Below are positions 1 to 7,720 of a stretch of DNA of 64,000 nt, piece after piece (within the stretch, counting starts at the first letter, position 1; every line of letters starts with the position of its first letter). The notes under the pieces are model-generated. The model was not told the origin of the DNA. It ran no database searches and was given only the letters and a program-made list of their open reading frames with translations. Origin of the DNA: an uncultured Sphingobacteriales bacterium (GTDB taxonomy: Bacteria; Bacteroidota; Bacteroidia; Chitinophagales; Chitinophagaceae); NCBI GenBank assembly GCA_946479435.1, contig CAMLFX010000001.1:1-64000 (forward strand), written 5' to 3'. Both the position numbers and the translations under genes were made by a program.

Positions 1-557
1 GAGGGAGTTGCTGCATAAATATCATTTCCCGCAATAGTAATTCCCCTAATGGGTATCTGTTGGTTGTCTTTAGAAAATTCGTAGGTTTCTTTGATCTCAC
101 TTTTTTCAAGGTTTATGACCACAATTCCGGCATCGGTACTTAAATATGCCAGTCCGGCATCGGTATAAATATGATTGATGGTCTTACTGCCTGTTACTGC
201 TTTCAATTTTAAATCGGGCAGATTAATAAAGCTACCGTCTTTAAATAGGTCAATATTGCTATTGGCGTATGCAAGTATTACAGTTTGCGTGCTGTTATCG
301 TACCCTATGTAAGACATACCAACATCCGACATGCCTTCCACCTTGCTGTACGGTGTAATTTCTTTTGACGCCAGATTGTAGGTATAAAAGCTTTCAGGGG
401 TGGCGACAAATGCGGTTACCCCATCGCTAGCTACTGAGATTGCCTTGTTATATGGCAAGTGCGAACGCCATTGGCCTATGACCCTATCTTGTGCCGATAG
501 TGATGCTGCGGATAAAAGAGAAAACGATAATAGAGATAAAAGGTGCCTGATTTTCAT
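1..557 (-). CDS. porZ: PorZ, type IX secretion system surface protein (5' part, cut by window edge)
   Basis: The frame opens at an ATG at 557-555 and runs without a stop off the left edge, so only about 185 N-terminal residues are present. The first 22 residues are a signal peptide (MKIRHLLSLLSFSLLSAASLS, then AQ). The mature part begins VIGQWRSHLPYNKA and continues as beta-propeller strands (FVATPESFYTYNL; GMSDVGMSYIGYD; YLSTDAGIVVINL). This is the typical start of PorZ propeller proteins. PorZ is part of the attachment complex on the cell surface, where it helps PorU process T9SS cargo. Several T9SS cargo genes lie elsewhere in the window (10981, 41710, 56242). A good promoter sits at 574-602. 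Other propeller families are possible but the QWRSHLPYN opening argues for PorZ. Confidence 0.8.
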   Translation of the reverse strand, partial: MKIRHLLSLLSFSLLSAASLSAQDRVIGQWRSHLPYNKAISVASDGVTAFVATPESFYTYNLASKEITPYSKVEGMSDVGMSYIGYDNSTQTVILAYANSNIDLFKDGSFINLPDLKLKAVTGSKTINHIYTDAGLAYLSTDAGIVVINLEKSEIKETYEFSKDNQQIPIRGITIAGNDIYAATP

Positions 558-573
558 AATATACTGCTGCTAT

Positions 574-602
574 CAAATGTACTGAAATTTAAAACGTTGC
601 AA
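574..602 (-). promoter_or_regulatory. Bacteroidota-type promoter for porZ
   Basis: On the minus strand TTG (602-600) is followed after 18 bases by TACATTTG (581-574). This matches the -33 TTG / -7 TAnnTTTG pattern of Bacteroidota sigma-A promoters. The porZ ATG is 16 bases downstream. Confidence 0.55.
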
Positions 603-654
603 TAATTTCAAATATTGCCCGGCGCAGCACTTCTATTATAAGAAATATTACATG

Positions 655-1221
655 CTACAGGTTGTTAAGAATGAACTCAATGGTTCTTGGAAAATAAAAA
701 TGTTCAAGCTTGTGTATATTACCGGCAAGCATTTCAGGAGTATCGTTTTCTCCAATGCTGCACCTTGCCTGTAGTATTATATTGCCACTATCATACACCT
801 CATTCACATAATGAATAGTAATACCTGACTCTTTTTCACCGGCACCAACTACTGCCTGGTGCACGTGCTGGCCATACATGCCTTTACCGCCATATTTGGG
901 TAACAGCGCCGGATGTATATTAATGATCTTGCCGGGAAATGCATTGATGAGCGCATCCGGCACCTTCCATAAAAAACCAGCTAATACAATAAGAGATGGC
1001 TTAGCCTGCAGTATTTGTTGCAATAGTTCAGGCTGCTTAAACGTTTCTTTATTGATGAGTAATGTAGGTATCCCCTCCTCTTCTGCTATTTTTAGCACAC
1101 CTGCGCCCGGTTTGTTGCACACTATCAGCGTTACCTGTGCCAACTTTGTTTTCTTAAAATATTCTATAATTGCCTTGGCGTTAGTACCACCACCCGATGC
1201 AAAAATGACTAGAGAATGCAT
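655..1221 (-). CDS. purN: Phosphoribosylglycinamide formyltransferase (GART), PurN
   Basis: PurN transfers a formyl group from 10-formyl-tetrahydrofolate to GAR in the third step of purine synthesis, in the cytoplasm. The glycine-rich start (LVIFASGGGTNAKAI) binds the phosphate of GAR. The catalytic Asn-His pair is in NIHPALLP and the Asp in YDSGNII. Length is about 188 residues, normal for the family. I choose the ATG at 1221 because MHSLVIFASGG aligns with the usual PurN start. An in-frame ATG at 1230 adds three residues. A TAnnTTTG element at 1239-1246 lies just upstream, so the leader would be very short. porZ follows 98 bases downstream with its own promoter. Confidence 0.95.
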   Translation of the reverse strand: MHSLVIFASGGGTNAKAIIEYFKKTKLAQVTLIVCNKPGAGVLKIAEEEGIPTLLINKETFKQPELLQQILQAKPSLIVLAGFLWKVPDALINAFPGKIINIHPALLPKYGGKGMYGQHVHQAVVGAGEKESGITIHYVNEVYDSGNIILQARCSIGENDTPEMLAGNIHKLEHFYFPRTIEFILNNL

Positions 1222-1238
1222 ATGTATCAACTAAGCAT

Positions 1239-1246
1239 CAAAAGTA
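1239..1246 (-). promoter_or_regulatory. -7 element (TACTTTTG) for purN
   Basis: Minus-strand TACTTTTG fits TAnnTTTG. It ends 17 bases before the ATG at 1221 and 8 before the alternative ATG at 1230. No clear TTG at the -33 spacing is visible. Confidence 0.4.
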
Positions 1247-1308
1247 GTAAACCCCTAACGCTTATAAGCATTCTATGTTGATGTTCTTGCAATTTTTTAA
1301 TTTACAGC

Positions 1309-1701
1309 ATGAGCAGCGACAAACTAAGGTTAGATAAATACTTATGGGCTATCCGTATTTTTAAAACACGCAGCCAGGCTACAGCGGCATGCGACGAAGG
1401 CAAAGTGAAATTTAAAGGTGCTAATGTAAAGCCTGCAAGGGTTGTGGCTATTGGCGACAGATATGATATAAAAGCACAGGAACGTAAATGGACCATTGAG
1501 GTAACAGGCCTTCTACAAAGCAGGGGTAATTATGAAGTTGCTATACAGAACTATGTTGATATTACCTCGGAAGAAGATAAGCAATTGAATAAAGTACTTA
1601 CTTCGAGTTTTTATACGGGTAAGCGCCTAAGCAAAACAGGCCGCCCCACTAAGAAACAGCGGCGCGACCTGAATGATTTATTAGGAGAAAGCGATGATTA
1701 A
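1309..1701 (+). CDS. S4-domain RNA-binding protein, Hsp15 (HslR) family
   Basis: A 130-residue protein with an N-terminal S4 RNA-binding domain (LRLDKYLWAIRIFKTRSQATAA, about residues 6-27, then the second strand VKFKGANVKPARVV). The arrangement matches Hsp15, which in E. coli binds 50S subunits carrying stalled peptidyl-tRNA. The C-terminal tail is basic (GRPTKKQRRDL), fitting RNA contact, and ends with acidic ESDD. The stop codon shares the TTAA at 1698-1701 with the convergent lipoprotein gene. The exact cellular role in Bacteroidota is inferred from the family. Confidence 0.85.
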   Translation: MSSDKLRLDKYLWAIRIFKTRSQATAACDEGKVKFKGANVKPARVVAIGDRYDIKAQERKWTIEVTGLLQSRGNYEVAIQNYVDITSEEDKQLNKVLTSSFYTGKRLSKTGRPTKKQRRDLNDLLGESDD

Positions 1702-2759
1702 TATATCAGTACAGAATTATCTGGCTTAGCAAGGAACCATGTTACACCAATGTCCAAGCTACGGTAAATACCTTTATCTGTAGCCAGGTAAACCAGTTCT
1801 ACAATTCTGTCGTTTTTATATAAGTTACTTTTTGATGCAATACCTCTTATTACGGCACCCGCGTCAAGACCACTATTAACGCCTTCAAGATTTGTGCTAT
1901 TAAGCGGTAAGCGGAATAAGCCATCTCTTACCGTACCAACCAGTAGCGCCTGGCCAAATACAGGTTGCATACACAATACCTGTGCACCTGTTGGTAAGCC
2001 GGTATATGGCTTCCAGCTGTCACCCTTATCTTCACTAAAGAAAATGCCTTTAGCGCCTGAAGAATCAGCAGCAACAAGCGTATTGCGCAAGTGCGAGATA
2101 AAGAATTTACCACCTGCAGGCAGGTCTTTATTCTTTTTTTCTTCCCAAAATGCATTAACGTCAGGTTTTATAAATATCCGGTTATTCACATAATCGTAAC
2201 CTGCTACAGCACCATCATCTAACAATGCAAAAGAAGTCATCAATACATTGCCTGATAGTGTAGGAGAAAATGCATTATCAACCTTCCAGGTATTCGCTTT
2301 GCCATTTGAATCGCTATAAATCACACCCTTGCCCTGGTTACCAGCCATATATATACGGTGTTGATCAGGTACATCTAAAACCATAGACTGGTTGAAAGCT
2401 ATAGGGCTAATATCTATTCTTATAGGATTGAATTGCAGTGTGGTATTATCCTTATGGTCTAAACTCCATAAGCCATTACTTTGTGCCCATATAACATTTT
2501 CGCCCGAGGTAGCGATAGCACGCCCTGGCAGGCCCGATGGATCGAATACAGTACGGTATGTATTGCCATCATTAGTATTAGTTATTTGGCCGAATGTATC
2601 AACAATATATAAAGAATATGGCTTTATTATGATCTGACCATTGTCAACAACAAGTGGTTCCCGCTTTCCGCAGCTTTGTATTACCAGCGCAGAAAACGCT
2701 ACTAAAGCGAGTTTATAGATTGAAGAATGATTGCCCATTTCTGATGAAAATTTCATCAA
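1698..2759 (-). CDS. Lipoprotein with BNR/Asp-box beta-propeller repeats
   Basis: A 353-residue exported lipoprotein: hydrophobic KLALVAFSALVIQSC with the lipobox Cys at about residue 30. The rest is rich in beta strands and has Asp-box motifs (SEDKGDSWKPY near residue 245 and SLDIGVTWFLA near the C-terminus), typical of BNR/sialidase-type or YCF48-like propellers. No sialidase catalytic residues can be assigned, so I do not call an enzyme. Starts at 2759, 2756 or 2738 (MGNHSSIYKLAL) are all in frame; 2738 gives the most normal signal-peptide length. It is convergent with the S4-domain gene and overlaps it by four bases. Confidence 0.7.
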   Translation of the reverse strand: MMKFSSEMGNHSSIYKLALVAFSALVIQSCGKREPLVVDNGQIIIKPYSLYIVDTFGQITNTNDGNTYRTVFDPSGLPGRAIATSGENVIWAQSNGLWSLDHKDNTTLQFNPIRIDISPIAFNQSMVLDVPDQHRIYMAGNQGKGVIYSDSNGKANTWKVDNAFSPTLSGNVLMTSFALLDDGAVAGYDYVNNRIFIKPDVNAFWEEKKNKDLPAGGKFFISHLRNTLVAADSSGAKGIFFSEDKGDSWKPYTGLPTGAQVLCMQPVFGQALLVGTVRDGLFRLPLNSTNLEGVNSGLDAGAVIRGIASKSNLYKNDRIVELVYLATDKGIYRSLDIGVTWFLAKPDNSVLIY

Positions 2760-2850
2760 GTTTATAAAAAATAGTTAACAAATCAAAGGCCACCCAATTT
2801 GTTGTATGTTATATAAACCGCCTGTTAAAGATATTTATTATAATTAATGA

Positions 2851-4599
2851 TTATTTGTAAAGGGTGGCGGTTAAATTTGGATCTTTTTCCAGTTCACTCA
2901 TCCGAACGGCAAAATCTATCATTTGCAATAGCGAATTCTCATTTTTATTCATAAAATCGGCAGACATATTATACCTAAAGCTGCCATTATTGAATTCGCC
3001 ACCATACATTGTTACTTTACGCAGCAAATTTTTGGTTTGTACAAACATCATAGAGTCTTTCGCTGAATGCATATCTGACGGGTTGAAGCTATTAAGCATA
3101 CGCTCTATATTTATATACATACCAACAGGGTGGTTGAGCGTTGAGCTAATATTTTCATCCTTTTTTTCTTTTTTATTGGCCTCCTGTAAAAAAGCTTGTA
3201 CCTGGGCAGCATCATTACCGCAAACCAGGTATTTATCGTTGGTGATAAGTGTTATTGGTGTTTGGCTAGCCGCAAGAGCATAAGTATTAGGTCCTGTACT
3301 TCTCAACGCTTTATTAACTACTGCCAGTTGCAATAGTTTATTGAAGTTTTCCTTCTTACCTATTTTAAGCACGTATAAAAAGTGTGCATCGGGTTTATAA
3401 CCTTTTTGTGCTGTTACACTATCTATGCCAGTGGCAGTGTTGTAATAAGTAGCTATGGCAGTTGAATCTTTTTTTACGGAAAAATCGTTTACAACGAAAG
3501 CCATGTCACCCGTCACAGCATCAAAAATATAGTCGGCAGAAAGATTTTGCTGCGATAAGGCCAGATTTACAAAACCCAGCAGTCCCATTTTATCCAGCGT
3601 GCCTTTTAGACCCTTGGGAGACAGGTGCCATGTGAAAGCCATATCAGGCTGCTGTAATGGCAGCATAGCTATCATTTCTTTACTGGCGGCTTCTTTGCCC
3701 ATTTCTTTTGCTACTTCATTCATCTCTTCAGGTGAATAATAAAACATGTCGCCGGTTATTTTCCCTTTTTCAAAATCGAACCCTGCAGCGAAAGCAGCAT
3801 CTTTCCATAGTGCGTTAGAGATATTGATACCCATCATTCCTGACATGCCTTGCGCACTATATGAGCTCATTACTTCATCGTAATTTACCCATACTGTTAT
3901 ATCATGGCCGGCAGTTTCCAGTTTGGTAAAGCGTTTGTTTTCTGCCAGTGAATTTTCTTTTTTAATGCTGAATGCATTATCCATCTCGGCTTGCAGTTGC
4001 GTTTCATCAATTGCAGGAGGTTGTTGCAGGGCCAGGGTATCGGCAACTATAATGGTAGTGTCCGAGTCATCACCATCTATATTGTTCATATACTGCGCAA
4101 CGGAATAATCTTGCGGTACTTGTATAGTGTTCATTATAATCAGCAAATCCTTATTCCATCCTGTGTACATACCATTGGCCAGCATTGCTTCTTTTCGTTG
4201 GCCTTTTGCTTTTACCGTAACATTGGGAAATGCTTTTTTTACGTATACCTCCCATTTATCCACATCTTCAAGCGATATCAGCGCAGTAACACGGTTACCG
4301 TTGCTGAATCGTTTATCCGATTTCATATAGATATAGCTCACACTATTCAACTCTATGCCTATCGCTTCAGGGTCTATACTGGTATTATTATCTGCCAATT
4401 TTCTTTTCTTCAATTCCTCCAGCAATTTGCTGCCGGTTATAGCATTCCAGGCTATTTTTTTGCCTATTTCGTTTGTATGTATGCCTATGGCAACTACTGC
4501 GTTTTGGGGAATGAAGCGTACATTATCAGGTACGCTGTTGCAGCTGCCTAAAAGTATTATTGCAAACAGGAAAACTATTGAATGAAAATGGCGACGCAT
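2851..4599 (-). CDS. DUF4836-family lipoprotein
   Basis: A 582-residue lipoprotein (RRHFHSIVFLFAIILLGSC, Cys at residue 20). The opening VPDNVRFIPQNAVVAIGIHTNEI and the long alternation of strands and helices match DUF4836, a Bacteroidota-only family of unknown function. A segment near residues 185-215 (TIIVADTLALQQPPAIDETQ) is low in order and probably a linker. No catalytic motif is apparent. It is expressed alone: the upstream gene is separated by about 128 bases containing a hairpin terminator (4648-4677). Confidence 0.7.
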   Translation of the reverse strand: MRRHFHSIVFLFAIILLGSCNSVPDNVRFIPQNAVVAIGIHTNEIGKKIAWNAITGSKLLEELKKRKLADNNTSIDPEAIGIELNSVSYIYMKSDKRFSNGNRVTALISLEDVDKWEVYVKKAFPNVTVKAKGQRKEAMLANGMYTGWNKDLLIIMNTIQVPQDYSVAQYMNNIDGDDSDTTIIVADTLALQQPPAIDETQLQAEMDNAFSIKKENSLAENKRFTKLETAGHDITVWVNYDEVMSSYSAQGMSGMMGINISNALWKDAAFAAGFDFEKGKITGDMFYYSPEEMNEVAKEMGKEAASKEMIAMLPLQQPDMAFTWHLSPKGLKGTLDKMGLLGFVNLALSQQNLSADYIFDAVTGDMAFVVNDFSVKKDSTAIATYYNTATGIDSVTAQKGYKPDAHFLYVLKIGKKENFNKLLQLAVVNKALRSTGPNTYALAASQTPITLITNDKYLVCGNDAAQVQAFLQEANKKEKKDENISSTLNHPVGMYINIERMLNSFNPSDMHSAKDSMMFVQTKNLLRKVTMYGGEFNNGSFRYNMSADFMNKNENSLLQMIDFAVRMSELEKDPNLTATLYK

Positions 4600-4647
4600 A
4601 GAGCAAGTATATGTTAGGTTATAAAATTAAACTATGTTTTGCTTATT

Positions 4648-4677
4648 AAAACAATGCCGCACAATTGTGCGGCATTG
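4648..4677 (-). terminator. Hairpin terminator after the DUF3127 gene (26-bp perfect palindrome)
   Basis: Positions 4652-4677 are an uninterrupted 26-base perfect palindrome centred on CAATTG, with arms CAATGCCGCACAA. On the minus strand it is followed by TTTT. It lies 50 bases after the stop of the DUF3127 gene. The T tract is short, so termination may be partial. Confidence 0.6.
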
Positions 4678-4727
4678 GAAAGTATATCGTAGCTGAACGG
4701 AAAAAGTTACAGCCTGGCAAAAATTAA

Positions 4728-5147
4728 TTAGAAAGGAAGGTCATCTACACTTTCCGGCGATGGATTGTAGAAGTTAGGGGTACCAGCATTATTACCACCC
4801 ATGTTGGTGCCGTTGTTATTGTACGCAGGTGTGCTTTGCTGCGATGGCATATTTGCACTAGCTGCTTCTATTCTCCAGGCATCAAGGTTGGTAATATAAT
4901 TTACTTTACCATCGCGCTCCCACTTATTGCCTTTTATGTTGAAGTTTACTTTTATGCTATCGCCTTCGTTAAAACGGTCCAGTATCTCACATTTATTTTG
5001 AACCAGCTGCATTTTGGCGTAGTTGGTGTACACATTGCCATTTATTTCTTCCGCCAGTTCCATTACAAATTCACGTTTCTTAAATCGCTCACTTACTTGC
5101 TGTGTGTCATATTTTACCAATAATTTGCCTGTTACTTCTAAGCTCAT
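4728..5147 (-). CDS. DUF3127 OB-fold-like protein with SSB-type acidic C-terminus
   Basis: A 139-residue protein. Residues 1-95 (VTGKLLVKYDTQQVSERFKK; REFVMEL; FNIKGNKWERDGK; NLDAWRIE) match DUF3127, a Bacteroidota family predicted to be OB-fold-like. After it comes a disordered Asn/Gly/Ser/Pro linker (about 96-128) and the final residues ESVDDLPF. This layout (OB-like core, floppy linker, acidic tip ending in Pro-Phe) copies single-stranded DNA-binding protein, whose DDDIPF tip recruits repair enzymes. A nucleic-acid role is therefore plausible but inferred. It is a single-gene unit between the DUF4836 gene and tRNA-His. Confidence 0.75.
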   Translation of the reverse strand: MSLEVTGKLLVKYDTQQVSERFKKREFVMELAEEINGNVYTNYAKMQLVQNKCEILDRFNEGDSIKVNFNIKGNKWERDGKVNYITNLDAWRIEAASANMPSQQSTPAYNNNGTNMGGNNAGTPNFYNPSPESVDDLPF

Positions 5148-5225
5148 TTTACTAAATTTTATTATTAATTACTTATCAAAAAAATACAAGGTGTAAAGAT
5201 ACTAAGATATGAGATGCCTGTAAAT

Positions 5226-5253
5226 AAAAAAAGCGCCATAAGACGCTTTTTTT
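5226..5253 (-). terminator. Terminator after tRNA-His
   Basis: Seven A, GCG, an eight-base loop (CCATAAGA), CGC and seven T form a symmetrical hairpin that can work in both directions. On the minus strand it starts 10 bases past the tRNA 3' end. Confidence 0.65.
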
Positions 5254-5263
5254 GTTGAAAACG

Positions 5264-5338
5264 GGAGATAAATGGGGCTCGAACCCACGACCCTCAGAAC
5301 CACAATCTGATGCTCTAACCAACTGAGCTACTACCTCC
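5264..5338 (-). tRNA. tRNA-His (anticodon GTG)
   Basis: Read on the minus strand this folds as a 75-nt tRNA. The acceptor is GAGGTAG paired with TTATCTC. The D stem is GCTC/GAGC around AGTTGGTTA. The anticodon arm is TCAGA-TTGTGGT-TCTGA with anticodon GTG, and the T arm is GTGGG-TTCGAGC-CCCAT. The extra G at -1 opposite C73 is the hallmark of histidine tRNA. CCA is not encoded. A strong promoter (5356-5384) and a terminator (5226-5253) flank it, so it is a single-gene unit. Confidence 0.97.
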
Positions 5339-5355
5339 ATCTTTGTTCCGGAGGG

Positions 5356-5384
5356 CAAAGGTAGTAAATTTCTTAATTCCACAA
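5356..5384 (-). promoter_or_regulatory. Promoter for tRNA-His
   Basis: On the minus strand TTG (5384-5382), an 18-base spacer and TACCTTTG (5363-5356) match the Bacteroidota -33/-7 pattern. The mature tRNA starts 18 bases further on. Confidence 0.65.
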
Positions 5385-5463
5385 CCAATGAAGAAAAGGA
5401 TATTTACAAGCCCTACTTACTATATGAAAATCTTTTTTAACAAAATATCCATAGGTAAGCTAT

Positions 5464-5471
5464 TATATTTG
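5464..5471 (+). promoter_or_regulatory. -7 element (TATATTTG) for the outer-membrane barrel gene
   Basis: TATATTTG fits TAnnTTTG and lies 17 bases before the ATG at 5489. No TTG is visible at the -33 spacing. Confidence 0.4.
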
Positions 5472-5488
5472 CGCTCTAATTTCCATTT

Positions 5489-6190
5489 ATGATAAAGCGC
5501 TTCGCCTTTTTGATGGCGGCAGTATTGTTGCCCTATATGTCCCTATGGGCACAAGAGGTAGAAAAAGGTAGTACAAAAACAAAGAGCACGATTGAGAAGC
5601 CATCGCGCGATTTTTTGATGCTGCAATTTACCTATGAAGGCTGGGTAAAGCCCGATAGCATACATACTACAGGTATTGGCAGGGGCTTTAATGCATATAT
5701 CTGTTATGATTTTCCTATTAAAAAATCTAACTTCAGTTTTGCATTGGGCCTGGGTGTTGGCACATCAAATATATACCTGAACAATCAGGAGATCAATGCA
5801 ACCGATACAGCGCGTGACCAGGCGGTTTTTCTAGCTGAAACACGTGATTATAAAAAATATAAATTGACTACAGCCTACCTGGAGGCGCCTTTCGAACTGC
5901 GCTTTTTTGGGAATAAAGAAAACAGGAATAAAGGGTTTAAAGCAGCTATTGGGCTGCGTGTAGGCACGCTTATAGGTGCGCACACCAAGGCTAAGCTGAA
6001 TGAAACAAAATCGCTTGAGAAGGTTGTGACCAAGCAATATTTAGAGTCCTGGCGTGTGGCCGGTACCGCACGTATTGGTTGGGGTAATTTTTCAGTAATG
6101 GGCACTTACAATTTGGTTAATCTATATAAAGAAAATGTAGGCCCGGTAATTACACCATACTCAATTGGTATCTGCCTTACGGGCTTATAG
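5489..6190 (+). CDS. Outer-membrane beta-barrel protein (PorT-like/OMP_b-brl family)
   Basis: A 233-residue protein with a signal peptide (FAFLMAAVLLPYMSLWAQ, cleavage near residue 22). The body alternates strands typical of an 8-10-strand barrel (FALGLGVGTSNIYL, TTAYLEAPFELRFF, FKAAIGLRVGTLIG, ARIGWGNFSVMGTYNLVNLY) and ends in a strand finishing ICLTGL. This fits the outer-membrane barrel family that includes PorT, but I cannot assign a specific cargo or role. It is a single-gene unit with its own -7 element and a strong terminator at 6211-6238. Confidence 0.7.
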   Translation: MIKRFAFLMAAVLLPYMSLWAQEVEKGSTKTKSTIEKPSRDFLMLQFTYEGWVKPDSIHTTGIGRGFNAYICYDFPIKKSNFSFALGLGVGTSNIYLNNQEINATDTARDQAVFLAETRDYKKYKLTTAYLEAPFELRFFGNKENRNKGFKAAIGLRVGTLIGAHTKAKLNETKSLEKVVTKQYLESWRVAGTARIGWGNFSVMGTYNLVNLYKENVGPVITPYSIGICLTGL

Positions 6191-6210
6191 TGCAAGCAAC
6201 AATATTAATT

Positions 6211-6238
6211 TTTAAAGCCGCCATTGGCGGTTTTTTTA
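6211..6238 (+). terminator. Bidirectional terminator between the barrel gene and rnz
   Basis: AAAGCCGCC, loop ATT, GGCGG and seven T. It ends the plus-strand barrel gene. Its right edge overlaps the rnz stop codon (6236-6238), and the A run on the left gives a weak T tract for minus-strand transcripts. Confidence 0.75.
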
Positions 6239-7138
6239 TATTTCGTAGGCGGCACCTTCAATTGTTGCCTGCACATTAGGAAATATTGTGGCAGCTTCAT
6301 CCTGAAATGCCAGTACATCGCGGTATTTTGAAGAATAATGCCCAAGCAGCAATTGCTTGGCTCCTGCTAAATAAGCTATTCTTGCAGCCTCTATTGCAGT
6401 ACTATGAAAACGGTTTTTAGCTTTTTCCGCATCGGCATGTAAATAGGTACATTCATGGTAAATAGTGTCAGCACCTTTTATGTAAGGTATTATGGCTTCA
6501 CTATATACAGTATCTGCACAATATGCATATTTTTTAGGGCTGGGGCCTTCTTCAGTCACCCATTCATTCTTTACTATACTGCCATCTTTACGCTCATAGT
6601 CAGCGCCTTGTTTTATTTTATCGTAATAGTATGCAGGTATCTCGTACTCCCTGCATTTATCGGGCAATAGCTTGCGCCCTTTTGTTTTCCGTTCTATTAA
6701 AAAACCATGGCAGGTTATACGATGATTGACCGGGAAACAGGTTACGGAAAATTCTTTAGTATCAACCAACATTTCGCTGCCCTCGGGTAAAGGATGGAAA
6801 TGCAATGGATATGCCAATTCAGTATCGGCCACATGCAGAATATCGTTAATGATTTTTTTGAGGTTGGCAGGAGCATATAAGTGCAAAGCAGCGGTGCGGC
6901 CTAATAAACTCATACTGTTAAGAAGGCCCGGCAGGCCAAAATAATGGTCGCCATGAAGGTGACTTATGAATATATGGTGCATTTTGCGCCACCTGAAACC
7001 AAATCGCTGCATTTGTATTTGAGTAGCTTCGCCGCAATCCAGTAATATGTCTTCGCCATAAACCGATACAATTTGCGAGGTGGGATGACGGCCAAAAGCC
7101 GGTAATGCAGAATTATTACCTAGTATGGTTACTTTCAT
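6236..7138 (-). CDS. rnz: Ribonuclease Z (tRNA 3' endonuclease)
   Basis: RNase Z removes the 3' trailer of tRNA precursors. That fits this genome, where the tRNA in view lacks an encoded CCA. The metallo-beta-lactamase zinc motif HLHGDH is in IFISHLHGDHYFGLPG, with later ligands in FPVNHRI, YCADT and LLLGHYSSKY. I choose the ATG at 7138 (MKVTILGNNSALPAFGR), which is preceded by AAGGGGAG as a ribosome-binding site. The frame is open upstream to 7180, but that would overlap the STAS gene. Length is 300 residues, normal. It lies 7 bases after the STAS stop, so the two genes are co-transcribed. Confidence 0.95.
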   Translation of the reverse strand: MKVTILGNNSALPAFGRHPTSQIVSVYGEDILLDCGEATQIQMQRFGFRWRKMHHIFISHLHGDHYFGLPGLLNSMSLLGRTAALHLYAPANLKKIINDILHVADTELAYPLHFHPLPEGSEMLVDTKEFSVTCFPVNHRITCHGFLIERKTKGRKLLPDKCREYEIPAYYYDKIKQGADYERKDGSIVKNEWVTEEGPSPKKYAYCADTVYSEAIIPYIKGADTIYHECTYLHADAEKAKNRFHSTAIEAARIAYLAGAKQLLLGHYSSKYRDVLAFQDEAATIFPNVQATIEGAAYEI

Positions 7139-7145
7139 AATATTG

Positions 7146-7532
7146 TTACTCCCCTTGTTCTTCTTCCCCAAATAAATCACGTTCCAGTATTTCCATACTT
7201 ATTATATCTATTGCTTCATCATAAGTAGGTGCAATGTTGATAATGCTATCTACTTCAGTTTGTTTAAGGGCAATAAATACTTCAGGCTGTATGTTGGTAA
7301 AAACCAGCGAATGGTTTTTACTGTAAAGGGCCGCATGTATATCTGCCAGGCTGCTAAGCGCATCTGCATCAGCATCTATACAGTTATGAAGATCTACAAT
7401 AAAATTCTGACTGCCGCTTTCGGTAAGCTCCTTACATTTTTGGCTTAAAGCACCTGTCAAATTAGCATCTGCATGATTGGTAATCGGCGTTATTTGTATA
7501 TAGGTTGGCTTGGTATCAATTTTGAATTCCAT
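7146..7532 (-). CDS. STAS-domain protein, degenerate phosphorylation site
   Basis: A 128-residue protein with the strand-helix order of a STAS domain (anti-sigma-factor antagonist fold): FKIDTKPTYIQITPI, NFIVDLHNC, LSSLADIHAALYSKNHSLVF. Where SpoIIAA-type antagonists have the phosphorylated serine (IDSSG), this protein reads IDADA, so the classical kinase switch is probably absent. The last 20 residues are very acidic (GEEEQGE). It sits directly upstream of rnz in the same transcript. A regulatory protein-interaction role is inferred; partners are unknown. Confidence 0.7.
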   Translation of the reverse strand: MEFKIDTKPTYIQITPITNHADANLTGALSQKCKELTESGSQNFIVDLHNCIDADADALSSLADIHAALYSKNHSLVFTNIQPEVFIALKQTEVDSIINIAPTYDEAIDIISMEILERDLFGEEEQGE

Positions 7533-7720
7533 ACACTGACAGTTTTTTGGTAGCGATAAGTTTATCTTAAAACCAAGGCTAAAATTAACATATCTCTCCT
7601 ATTATTTGTTTCGTATATTTAGTAGAGAGTTCATTCGGCAAAGGCAATATAGATATAGCAAAACCCAATACTGAACGACTTGTATAATATTTAATTTTAC
7701 TAAAAACAAGGATAGGACAA

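Noticed and set aside
3991..4551. 186-residue open frame opposite the DUF4836 gene
   Set aside because: Lies inside a lipoprotein gene with clear signal and family match; no family features of its own.
5176..5388. 70-residue open frame covering the tRNA region
   Set aside because: It runs through tRNA-His, its promoter and its terminator; not a protein gene.
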